Shown here: piece after piece, positions 8,833 through 16,742 of the stretch
How positions within the stretch are numbered: the first letter of the stretch is position 1
Layout of the letters: each line of letters begins with the position of its first letter
Assembly (NCBI RefSeq): GCF_002006345.1
Contig: NZ_LZZM01000204.1
Location: forward strand, 1-37,139
DNA from: Clostridium puniceum
GTDB taxonomy: Bacteria; Bacillota; Clostridia; Clostridiales; Clostridiaceae
Direction: 5' to 3'
DNA: 37,139 bases
Notes under the pieces: model-generated
Databases searched by the model: none
The model's input: only the letters and a program-made list of their open reading frames with translations
What the model was told of the DNA's origin: nothing
Translations under genes and position numbers: made by a program

Positions 8833-10809
8833 ATGGAAAATAAAAAGCAATGCTTTAGAAAGGGAGAACAATATCCACACCTGTTTTCCCCTTTAAGAAT
8901 TGGAAATATAAGACTTAAAAATCGTATTATAGCAGCACCTACAAGTCCTAGTATGATTACAACAGAGGGACATTTTACAAAAGAAATGATTGCTTATTTA
9001 GAAGAAAAAGCATTAGGCGGCGCAAGTGTTGTTACATATGGAGAAGCAATTGTTCATTCAGCAACTGGAAAATCTCATAACAAACAGTTACAACTAGACT
9101 CTTTTGGTGTAAAACAAGGGCTTGCGGAATGTACAAGGGCAATCCATAATGCTGGTGCATATGCAAATATCCAATTATCACATGGTGGTAAATATGGGGG
9201 ACTTGCTAGTGTTGGCGGTGATCAGGATTGTTGTAATGTTGCTTATGGTCCTAGTCATGAAATTACACCAGAAGGTGAAGTTTTTGAAATGCCAAAGGAA
9301 TTAATTTTAGAAATTGTTGAATCTTACGGAAAAGCAGCAAAGTTATGTAAAGATTGTGGATTTGATATGGTTCAAGTTCATGCAGCACATGGATGGCTAT
9401 TCTCACAATTTTTATCACCTGTTATGAATCAAAGAACAGATGAATTTGGTGGTTCATTAGAAAATCGTGCTAGATTTATGATTATGGCACTAGATGCTGT
9501 ACGCAAAGCAGTAGGGCCACATTTCCCAATTGAACTTCGTCTTTCTGGAGATGATATGACTGAAGTTGGACTTGATCTCAATGCTTGTATTGAAGTAGCA
9601 AAAATGGTTGAGGATAAAATTAATTTATTTAATATTTCATGTGGAAATCATGAAGATCCTGCAATGTTTTGCAGAACGCATCCATCATCTTTCTTCCCAA
9701 GAGGTGTTAATGTATATCTTGCAGCTGAGATAAAAAAACATGTAAAAACACCAGTTGCATGTGTTGGAAGTTTGAATAATCCAGTTCATATGGAAGAAAT
9801 TATTGCTACAGGACAATCAGATTTTGTTGAAATTGGAAGAGCCTTATTAGCGGATCCATATTTACCTCAAAAAGCATTTGAAGGAAAAGCTGATGATATA
9901 ACTCCTTGTTTACGTTGTTATGAATGTTTTGGTGAGACTAGTAAGAGTGAAACGGTGAAATGTTCAGTTAACCCAACCATGGGACAACAATTCCCTGAAA
10001 AATCAAAAAATAAGGTAGCATCATATAAGAAAAAAGTATTAATAGCAGGTGGGGGGCCAGCTGGAATGGAAGCGGCAATTACTGCAGCAGAAAAAGGTCA
10101 TGATGTAACTTTAGTTGAGAAGTTTGATAAATTAGGTGGAAATCTTTATCCGGCTGGTGCTGCATATTTCAAAAAGGATATTATAGATTTTTGTAATGTC
10201 TTGATTAAGAGAGTAGAAAATGCAGGGATAAGTGTTATTCTTAATACAGAAGTTACAAAAGAATATGTGAAAGAATTTAAACCTGATACATTGATGGTTG
10301 CAATAGGTTCAAAGGAACTTGTACCACCGATCAAAGGAATAGATTCTCCAAAAGTTATCATGGCTATTGATGCAGAACTAAATCATGATAAATTAGGGGA
10401 AAAGGTAGTGATTTTGGGAGGCGGTCTAGTTGGAAGTGAAGCGGCAATTTCCTTCAAACATGATGGAAAAGAATGTTCAATTATTGAAATGAAAAATGAT
10501 GTTTCAGAAGATGTGAATTCATTCTATAGAGGCGGTTTAATGGTACAAGTTGAAAACTCAGCTACTATCTATAGAAATACAATGGTGAAAGAGATAGTAC
10601 CTTCGGGTGTATTATGCACAAGAAATGGTGAAGAATTTATTATTGAAGCAGATAGTATAGTGTGTGCACTTGGCTTTAGAGCGCCATATGATAAAGTAGA
10701 TGAATTATGCGACTTAGTAGATGAATATTATATTATTGGTGACTGTAAAAATGTTGGACAGATTTATGATGCTATAAATAATGCATATTATTCAGCAATG
10801 ATGATATAA
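8833..10809 (+). CDS. OYE-type ene-reductase (2-enoate reductase / flavone reductase-like)
   Basis: This 658-residue protein has the three-cofactor layout of the 2,4-dienoyl-CoA reductase/2-enoate reductase family. An FMN TIM barrel (about 15-345) includes VHAAHGWLFSQFLSP at 182-196. A 4Fe-4S site has cysteines 359, 362, 365 and 377. An FAD/NAD(P) domain has LIAGGGPAG near 403-411 and a second glycine-rich motif, VILGGGLVGSEA, near 523-534. It ends soon after the GD of the final FAD-binding motif, a normal length for the family. Known members reduce activated C=C bonds, including flavones, daidzein, enoates and bile-acid intermediates. Next to a phloretin-hydrolase-like gene, an aglycone C2=C3 reduction or chalcone reduction is the best guess. 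GGAGGA lies 8 bases upstream of the ATG. Confidence 0.92.
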   Translation: MENKKQCFRKGEQYPHLFSPLRIGNIRLKNRIIAAPTSPSMITTEGHFTKEMIAYLEEKALGGASVVTYGEAIVHSATGKSHNKQLQLDSFGVKQGLAECTRAIHNAGAYANIQLSHGGKYGGLASVGGDQDCCNVAYGPSHEITPEGEVFEMPKELILEIVESYGKAAKLCKDCGFDMVQVHAAHGWLFSQFLSPVMNQRTDEFGGSLENRARFMIMALDAVRKAVGPHFPIELRLSGDDMTEVGLDLNACIEVAKMVEDKINLFNISCGNHEDPAMFCRTHPSSFFPRGVNVYLAAEIKKHVKTPVACVGSLNNPVHMEEIIATGQSDFVEIGRALLADPYLPQKAFEGKADDITPCLRCYECFGETSKSETVKCSVNPTMGQQFPEKSKNKVASYKKKVLIAGGGPAGMEAAITAAEKGHDVTLVEKFDKLGGNLYPAGAAYFKKDIIDFCNVLIKRVENAGISVILNTEVTKEYVKEFKPDTLMVAIGSKELVPPIKGIDSPKVIMAIDAELNHDKLGEKVVILGGGLVGSEAAISFKHDGKECSIIEMKNDVSEDVNSFYRGGLMVQVENSATIYRNTMVKEIVPSGVLCTRNGEEFIIEADSIVCALGFRAPYDKVDELCDLVDEYYIIGDCKNVGQIYDAINNAYYSAMMI

Positions 10810-10837
10810 AAGCAATAAGAGAATAACCAATGTATGT

Positions 10838-10881
10838 GATAGCACTTACTTAAACAACGTAGGTGCTATCTTTGATTTTTT
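10838..10881 (+). terminator. Terminator after ene-reductase
   Basis: GATAGCACTTAC (10838-10849) pairs with GTAGGTGCTATC (10859-10870), with one G-T pair and a 9-base loop, then TTTGATTTTTT. It ends the MFS, hydrolase and reductase operon. Confidence 0.85.
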
Positions 10882-10922
10882 AATAATAAAATTATTATAC
10901 TTTTAAAGAGGGGAATGTGAAA

Positions 10923-11594
10923 ATGAAAAATAAAAAAGGGGATTTTTTCTGGGGCGTAGTATTATTCATATGGATATTGATTTTAGCAGTACCTTCTACA
11001 CGTATAACCTTTATAGAAGTTACGGATGCATATCCATATGTAGGGGGATTTTTAAAATTTTTTATATTAGCAAGTATGGGAGACTGGCTTGGAGTTAGAA
11101 TTTTAAAGGGCAAATGGATCATACCAAAGGGTTTTATTTATAAGGCTGTGGTATGGGGAATAATAGGAATGATGATAACTCTTGTATTTACAGTTTTTAC
11201 GGCAGGTACGGGAGCTGCACAGGCTGTAGGAAAGCTTCCTTTTGCAGGATCAAAATTGGCTCAAGCATTTTTGGGAAGCACTATTATGAATTTAACATTT
11301 GGACCTATGATGTATGTTTATCATAAATTTGGGGATTTATTCGTTGAATTAAGTTATGAGAAAAAAATAAGTGAATTAACAGTAAAGGATTTTGTTGATA
11401 GAATAGACTGGTATACTTTAGTGAGTTTTTCATGGATAAAAACTTGTACATTCGTATGGATACCTTGTCATACAATAGTATTTTTACTACCTCCAGAGTA
11501 TAGGGTTCTTGCATCTGCGTTTTTATCTATTTTACTTGGAATTATAATTGCAGTTTCAAAAAAAGGTAACAGTGGAATTGATGTATCTAAATAA
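10923..11594 (+). CDS. Mpv17/PMP22-like membrane protein
   Basis: This 223-residue membrane protein has about five hydrophobic segments. The C-terminal part carries a pattern like the Mpv17/PMP22 family signature: WIKTCTFVWIPCHTIVFLLP followed by EYRV and a final hydrophobic helix (about 177-215). Bacterial members are uncharacterised; eukaryotic ones are channel-like proteins of organelles. GTG at 10917 also opens the frame, but AGAGGGGAA positions ATG 10923 better. It is flanked by terminators on both sides, so it is a single-gene unit inside the catabolic region. A role in transport is possible but unproven. Confidence 0.55.
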   Translation: MKNKKGDFFWGVVLFIWILILAVPSTRITFIEVTDAYPYVGGFLKFFILASMGDWLGVRILKGKWIIPKGFIYKAVVWGIIGMMITLVFTVFTAGTGAAQAVGKLPFAGSKLAQAFLGSTIMNLTFGPMMYVYHKFGDLFVELSYEKKISELTVKDFVDRIDWYTLVSFSWIKTCTFVWIPCHTIVFLLPPEYRVLASAFLSILLGIIIAVSKKGNSGIDVSK

Positions 11595-11689
11595 AACAAT
11601 TATCATAAATATGAATTAAAGTTTTTAATTCCACTTAATGATTTCAAGAGATTTCTAAATGTACATTACCAATTTGAATATATGTAATA

Positions 11690-11739
11690 AAAAGTAAGAT
11701 ATACAGATGATTTATTATTTCAGTGTATATCTTACTTTT
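11690..11739. terminator. Bidirectional terminator between Mpv17-like gene and lacI-type gene
   Basis: AAAAGTAAGATATACA (11690-11705) is perfectly complementary to 11724-11739. T-rich tails occur on both strands. It sits between two convergent genes. Confidence 0.9.
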
Positions 11740-11751
11740 ATTTCATGAATT

Positions 11752-12756
11752 TTAAACTTCTTTAATTGTAGAAGATCTAATTACAAGTTGATGATCAATA
11801 TAGATTTTTCTTCCTCTAGATAGTTCGCCATTAATTAGAGATACAAGCATTCTTATAGTTTCTGAACCGATTTCCTTAAAAGATTGATCTACGGTTGTGA
11901 TTGGAGGATCAAAAAAATCTGTAATTTCAGAATTATCAACACCAGCAACAGAAATTTCATCTGGAATTGAGATGCCAGCCCTTTTTAATCTGTAAATACA
12001 TCCTACAGCTAGATTATCACTGATGCAGAAAATAGCATCAGGTCTGTTTTCTAAAGCAAGAATTTTCTTTGTGGCATCACTACCACCATCCATTGTGAAG
12101 TCAACATTGAATTTTAAAGAATCATCACAAGGTAGATCATTATCTCTCAAAGCATCTATATAACCTCGTTCTCGTTCTTTTTCAAAATGTGAAATTCTAC
12201 CTTCAGAGGCACCAGAAATAATAGCTATTCTTTTTTTGCCAGTTTGAATAAGATGTGAAACTACATCGTAAGCAATTGTGCGGTCATCAGCCGAAACAAT
12301 ATATTTATCAGTTGTATCTAAAAGTGGTTTTCCTATTTGAACTACAGGATAATGACTAATTATTTGTTTAAAGTCATTATTGCTTTCAGTTATATCTAAC
12401 AATACAATTCCTGCAATAATATTATTTTTAAGTATACTGATAACTTCCTTTGCACCTTCTGTACTACTTGGATTGCTACAATAGTGATATATAACATGAT
12501 ATCCAAGATCACCGGCAGTATCTTGAAAGCTGTTAAATAAGTCCTCGATAAGAGTACCGGTTATAACTAAAATAACTTTTGAATTATTACGCTTTAATTC
12601 TTTATTTTTAGTGCTGACTTTATAGCCAACCTTTTCGATAGCAGCAAGAACACGTTCACGTTTTTCTTCTGTAACCATAAAACTATTATTTAATACACGC
12701 GAAACTGTTGCAACGGAAACATCTGCCTCTTTTGCAACGTCTATAACTGTTGCCAT
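11752..12756 (-). CDS. LacI/GalR family transcriptional repressor
   Basis: This 334-residue protein has an N-terminal LacI helix-turn-helix (about 2-50: TVIDVAKEADVSVATVSRVL) and the hinge helix region near 45-60. The periplasmic-binding-protein-like effector domain (about 60-330) includes RPDAIFCISDNLAVG and GVDNSEITDFFDPPITTVDQ. The effector is normally a sugar or sugar derivative. GGAGG lies 6 bases before the ATG. It is divergent from the long operon starting at 13175 and shares with it a promoter region containing a large dyad and a TGAAAACGATAAGA box. It is the best local candidate for control of the operon, with an uptake glycoside or keto-sugar as a possible inducer. Confidence 0.92.
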   Translation of the reverse strand: MATVIDVAKEADVSVATVSRVLNNSFMVTEEKRERVLAAIEKVGYKVSTKNKELKRNNSKVILVITGTLIEDLFNSFQDTAGDLGYHVIYHYCSNPSSTEGAKEVISILKNNIIAGIVLLDITESNNDFKQIISHYPVVQIGKPLLDTTDKYIVSADDRTIAYDVVSHLIQTGKKRIAIISGASEGRISHFEKERERGYIDALRDNDLPCDDSLKFNVDFTMDGGSDATKKILALENRPDAIFCISDNLAVGCIYRLKRAGISIPDEISVAGVDNSEITDFFDPPITTVDQSFKEIGSETIRMLVSLINGELSRGRKIYIDHQLVIRSSTIKEV

Positions 12757-12970
12757 ATTATACCTCCTTACATTGGTAAAATTATAATGCTTTAAATAAC
12801 ATAGTGTTAAATTACTTTCTATTATATATCAAAGATTAAAATAGTTACATGATTAATAGGTAAATTGTAATATGTTAATTTTGTAAAACATTTGTAATAA
12901 ATTATAGTATATCTGAAAATTAAAATCAATAGACTATTATAATTAGTTCTGAATATAGAGTTGTTTGTAT

Positions 12971-13062
12971 ATAAAAAGTCAAATAAAATAATGTAAAAAT
13001 AGATTTTACAGAAAATATATACGAATATTTCAGTATTTTCTGTAAAAAGTTTGACTTTTTAT
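12971..13062. repeat. Nested inverted repeats in divergent promoter region
   Basis: The outer arms are ATAAAAAGTCAAA (12971-12983) and its exact complement at 13050-13062. The inner arms are TTTTACAGAAAATA (13004-13017) and its exact complement at 13034-13047. The two pairs share nearly the same centre. The right outer arm contains the -35 of the plus promoter, and the left outer arm offers a mirror-image TTGACT to the minus strand. The inner arms resemble the palindromes at 29390 and 29633. Confidence 0.85.
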
Positions 13063-13078
13063 GAAAAAATGCTATAAT
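13051..13078 (+). promoter_or_regulatory. Promoter of the long catabolic operon
   Basis: The -35 is TTGACT (13051-13056), the spacer is 16 bases, and the -10 is TATAAT (13073-13078). The near-palindromic element TATTTTCTGTAAAA ends 3 bases before the -35, a typical activator position. Confidence 0.75.
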
Positions 13079-13116
13079 TTAATTATGAAATATCATGAAA
13101 AATAATTAGTATTTGA

Positions 13117-13130
13117 TGAAAACGATAAGA
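13117..13130 (+). promoter_or_regulatory. cre/LacI-like operator downstream of promoter
   Basis: TGAAAACGATAAGA matches the consensus TGWAANCGNTNWCA at all but one position. It lies about 40 bases after the -10 and before the ribosome binding site, where a bound LacI/CcpA protein would act as a roadblock. Confidence 0.5.
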
Positions 13131-13174
13131 TGAATTTAAACTACATTTAGTGTAAATGAATGGAGGTATTTGAC

Positions 13175-15304
13175 TTGAAAGACATTAAGATAACCATTGA
13201 TGGAAAAGAAATTATAACTAAAGAAGGAAAAAATGTATTGGATTGTGCGTTAGAATCAGGAATATACATACCACACCTATGCCATCATCCTGATTTGCCA
13301 GAACTTGGAGCATGCAGACTTTGTGTTGTTGAACATAATGGAGAAATAGTTACAAGCTGTACACTAAAAGCTGAAGATGGAATGGCTATTAAAACGCAAA
13401 ATGAACAAATTAATAAGAAACGTCAGCTTGCTATGGAATTAATTCTTGCAGCACACCCAGAAGAGTGTTCTACTTGTACTAAATATGGAAAGTGTGAATT
13501 ACAAGTTTTAATTCAATATTTAGGCGTTGGACCTGAGCGTTTAAGAATGAGGGTGAAACCGTTTCCTAAAAACACCTCTAATCAATTATTTGATCATGAT
13601 ATGACTAGATGTGTATTATGCGGAAGATGTGCTAGGGTATGCCAGAAGGTTCGTAAAGTTAATGCTATAGATTATCAAAAGAAAAATAGTGAAGTTTATA
13701 TTGGAACACCACATGAAAAATTACTTATAGATGCAGATTGTAAATTTTGTGGAGCTTGCGTAGAGATTTGCCCTACAGGTGCTTTGATGGATAAAAAAGA
13801 ACTAGTTGATCTTAATAAAAATAAAGACACATCATTAGTACCATGTAGAAATACTTGTCCAGCTGGAACTAATATTCCTACTTATATAAGACTTGTAAAT
13901 GAAGGCAAATATTCAGAAGCAACAGCCGTTATTAGAGAAAAGCTTCCTATACCTAAAATATTAGGACATATTTGCAGCCATCCATGTGAATCAGAGTGTC
14001 GCAGAGGAAATGTGAATGAAGCCGTATCTATTAGGGAATTAAAACTTTTTGCTGTAGAACATGATGAAAAAGAAATTTGGAAGAAAAATAGAAAGCTGCT
14101 TCCTGCTACTGGCAAAAAGGTTGGTGTTATTGGTGCAGGTCCAGCAGGATTAAGTGCAGCATATTATCTAAAAAAACAAGGACATGATGTAACAGTTTAC
14201 GAAGCACTTCCTTATGCTGGTGGTATGACAAGAGTAGGAATACCAGAGTATCGTATGCCAAGAAATATAATAGAAGAAGAAGTTAATCTTATTAAAGAAA
14301 TAGGAGTAGAAATTGTTACTAATACAAAAGTTGAAAAATTTGAATCATTATTAAATGATGGATATGATGCAGTGTTAACAGCGATTGGAGCGCATAAGGG
14401 TGTACGATTGCCGATTGAAGGAAATGATTTAGAAGGTGTATTACTTAATTCAGATTTTCTAAGAGCTGTAAGTTTAAATGAAGAAGTAAAGATAGGTGAA
14501 AAGGTAATAGTCCTTGGTGGTGGAAATGTTGCCTTTGACTGTGCACGTACTGCAGTAAGGCTTGGAGCAAAAAAAGTTCATTTAGCATGTTTAGAAAATG
14601 AACAAAATATACCTGCGTCTGAAGATGAAGTAAAAGCAGGAATTGAAGAAGGTATTACTATTCACTATTCAAAATCATTTGCAAAGATTTTAGGTGAAGA
14701 AGATAAGATTGCAGGTATAGAATTTGTTAATGTAGAATCAATGTCATTTGATGAGAATAGAAGACTTACAATAAATTTAGTTGAAGGATCAAATCATATT
14801 CTTGAAGTGGATCAAATTATATTTGCAACAGGGCAAAGACCAGATATTGATGAAAGCAGCGGTTTTGAATTAGGTAGAGGAAATACTATTGTAGTAAATG
14901 ACATGCAAGAAACTAATAAAAAAGGTATTTTTGCTGCTGGAGATGCAATTTATGGTACTAATTCTGTAGTAAAAGCTGTTGCGTCAGGTAGAGATGCTGC
15001 TAAAGCTATAGATAAATTCTTGGGCGGAGACGGAAATATAGATGAACATCTTATTGATGTAGACGAGCCTAACAAATGTATAGGTAAAAAAGCAGGATTT
15101 GGATATGAAGAAAGAATTATTCCGAGTGAAGTTGATGTAAATTCAAGAAAAACTAATTTTAGCAGAGCAGAAAATGGATTTACATGTGAACAAGCAGATA
15201 AAGAAAGCAGCAGATGCTTGCAATGTGATTTGCGTTTAGGAATATCAAAACCTAAGACTTGGAATGATTTTGCTGGAATTACTATAGAAAGGGGCAATGA
15301 ATAA
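13175..15304 (+). CDS. NuoG/HydB-N-terminal plus NfnB-like iron-sulfur FAD oxidoreductase
   Basis: This is a modular 709-residue electron-transfer protein. A 2Fe-2S domain (Cys36, 47, 50, 62) is followed by the NuoG-type His/Cys cluster region (HPEECSTCTKYGKC, about 95-108) and two 4Fe-4S motifs (RCVLCGRCARVC, FCGACVEICP, about 145-205). Next comes a glutamate-synthase-small-subunit-like 4Fe-4S domain (about 220-300), then an FAD/NAD(P) domain with VGVIGAGPAG near 315 and VIVLGGGNVAFD near 445. A final cysteine pair (SSRCLQCD) lies near the end. ATG 13160 overlaps the GGAGG site, so TTG 13175, 8 bases after GGAGG, is the likely start. Its partner at 15307 starts 2 bases after its stop. Together they probably pass NAD(P)H electrons through iron-sulfur centres to ferredoxin or to the reductases of this pathway. 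Confidence 0.85.
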   Translation: MKDIKITIDGKEIITKEGKNVLDCALESGIYIPHLCHHPDLPELGACRLCVVEHNGEIVTSCTLKAEDGMAIKTQNEQINKKRQLAMELILAAHPEECSTCTKYGKCELQVLIQYLGVGPERLRMRVKPFPKNTSNQLFDHDMTRCVLCGRCARVCQKVRKVNAIDYQKKNSEVYIGTPHEKLLIDADCKFCGACVEICPTGALMDKKELVDLNKNKDTSLVPCRNTCPAGTNIPTYIRLVNEGKYSEATAVIREKLPIPKILGHICSHPCESECRRGNVNEAVSIRELKLFAVEHDEKEIWKKNRKLLPATGKKVGVIGAGPAGLSAAYYLKKQGHDVTVYEALPYAGGMTRVGIPEYRMPRNIIEEEVNLIKEIGVEIVTNTKVEKFESLLNDGYDAVLTAIGAHKGVRLPIEGNDLEGVLLNSDFLRAVSLNEEVKIGEKVIVLGGGNVAFDCARTAVRLGAKKVHLACLENEQNIPASEDEVKAGIEEGITIHYSKSFAKILGEEDKIAGIEFVNVESMSFDENRRLTINLVEGSNHILEVDQIIFATGQRPDIDESSGFELGRGNTIVVNDMQETNKKGIFAAGDAIYGTNSVVKAVASGRDAAKAIDKFLGGDGNIDEHLIDVDEPNKCIGKKAGFGYEERIIPSEVDVNSRKTNFSRAENGFTCEQADKESSRCLQCDLRLGISKPKTWNDFAGITIERGNE

Positions 15305-15306
15305 CT

Positions 15307-16620
15307 ATGACAAATGAATTTAAACCAATTCTTATGCGTAATTTTGATACAAATAATTTAGAAGCAGAAGGCTTATTTAAAGCAATGAAATTATCATCAC
15401 AAGAAATAATAGATAGAATTGATAAAATTCAGTTAAAAGAATGTGGTGTGTATTCAGAAAGCGTTGCTGATAAGTGGAAAAAAGTAATTTCTGGATTTGA
15501 AGATGAAGAAAAAAAGTTGATTACTGGTTTTAATAATATAGATAATTCATATGTTTCAATATGCCTTCTTGAAAATGATCCAGCTAATGTTTTAGGGGGC
15601 ATGGCAATAGCGGGAAGAGCTGTGGATATTTCTAAGGGAGTTCTGTATATTCCAGAAGAAAAGTTGGATTTAAAAGAAGTTTTAGAAAATAAAATAAAAG
15701 AAATAGAGTTATATGGTTTTGAAGTTGAATTTGCAATTGGAAAAATTGATGTAAGGCAAGTAGAAGATTATGATTTAGTACATCATATTGATACTATGGC
15801 ATCTATTGCAGCATACTTTGATATAGAAGAAGAATATATTCCTTCAAAAATTGTTTCAGTAACTGGAGCAGTTAAAAAGCCAGGCATTGGAGAAATACTT
15901 GAAAATACAAATGTAAGAGCAATAATTGAACAAATTTCAGAAGGTTTTGAAGACGAAATTCAAGCAATTGTCCTTGGTGGACAAAATGGAAAATGTATAC
16001 TTGAATCCGAAGCAGATAAAACTATTTTTGAAGGCAATGGTACTAATGAACTTATTGTTTTACATAAAAAAGAGTGCATTGTAGATTTTGCAAAACAAGG
16101 AATAACAAAAATGTATGAAGGAACTTGTGGAAAGTGTACCTTCTGCAGAGAAGGATTATATCAATTAAAACAAATGATTTCAGATGCTACAGAAGGAAAA
16201 AGTAAAGCGGAAGATTTTGAATTAATAGAAGAGCTTGCAAATGAAGTATCGGAAGAAACTTTATGCAGCTATGGTCAAAAATCAACTGAATTTGTAAAAA
16301 CTTCAATACAATTATTTAAAGCTAACTATGAATCACATATTAAAAGAAAAAAATGTCCTGTGGATTTATGTGGAAATTCTCAAAACATTGCTATTAAAGG
16401 TGATGTGTGTGATGGATGTGAGGAATGTATGGATGTATGTGACTTTGATGCTATTGAAGGAAAAAGTGGATATATTCATATGATTGATGAGTTTGACTGT
16501 ACTAAATGTGGTAAGTGTATAGATATTTGTCCAGTTTCTGCAATAGTAAAAATTTCAGGTAATAAAGCAATAGGGCCAGATAAACTTACGCGTGTTGGAA
16601 GATGGAAAAAGAGAAGATAG
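15307..16620 (+). CDS. NuoF-like subunit with degenerate NADH/FMN site and 2[4Fe-4S] ferredoxin tail
   Basis: This 437-residue protein aligns by eye with NuoF/HndC. NDPANVLGGMAIAGRA (about 90-105) corresponds to the NuoF ENDPHxLxEG segment, a SLBB-like part covers about 180-255, and the N3-type 4Fe-4S motif is EGTCGKCTFCREG with Cys274, 277, 280 and 320. A C-terminal ferredoxin has Cys368/371/374/378 and Cys398/401/404/408. The glycine-rich GRGGAGFPTG loop is replaced by ECGVYSESVA (45-54), and the GEETALLES segment that holds FMN is missing or shortened. NADH oxidation on this subunit is therefore doubtful; the FAD domain of the upstream protein may have taken that role. The gene is tightly coupled to the preceding one, which suggests a complex. 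Confidence 0.8.
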   Translation: MTNEFKPILMRNFDTNNLEAEGLFKAMKLSSQEIIDRIDKIQLKECGVYSESVADKWKKVISGFEDEEKKLITGFNNIDNSYVSICLLENDPANVLGGMAIAGRAVDISKGVLYIPEEKLDLKEVLENKIKEIELYGFEVEFAIGKIDVRQVEDYDLVHHIDTMASIAAYFDIEEEYIPSKIVSVTGAVKKPGIGEILENTNVRAIIEQISEGFEDEIQAIVLGGQNGKCILESEADKTIFEGNGTNELIVLHKKECIVDFAKQGITKMYEGTCGKCTFCREGLYQLKQMISDATEGKSKAEDFELIEELANEVSEETLCSYGQKSTEFVKTSIQLFKANYESHIKRKKCPVDLCGNSQNIAIKGDVCDGCEECMDVCDFDAIEGKSGYIHMIDEFDCTKCGKCIDICPVSAIVKISGNKAIGPDKLTRVGRWKKRR

Positions 16621-16742
16621 TATTTAAAGATTTTGAGTATCATAATTATATTAATTTGTTATCAAATAAAATAATTTATAGATAAATATTTATATTGAAA
16701 TTATGACTGGATATAGTCATATAAAAAGAAAGGAAGAAAAAA

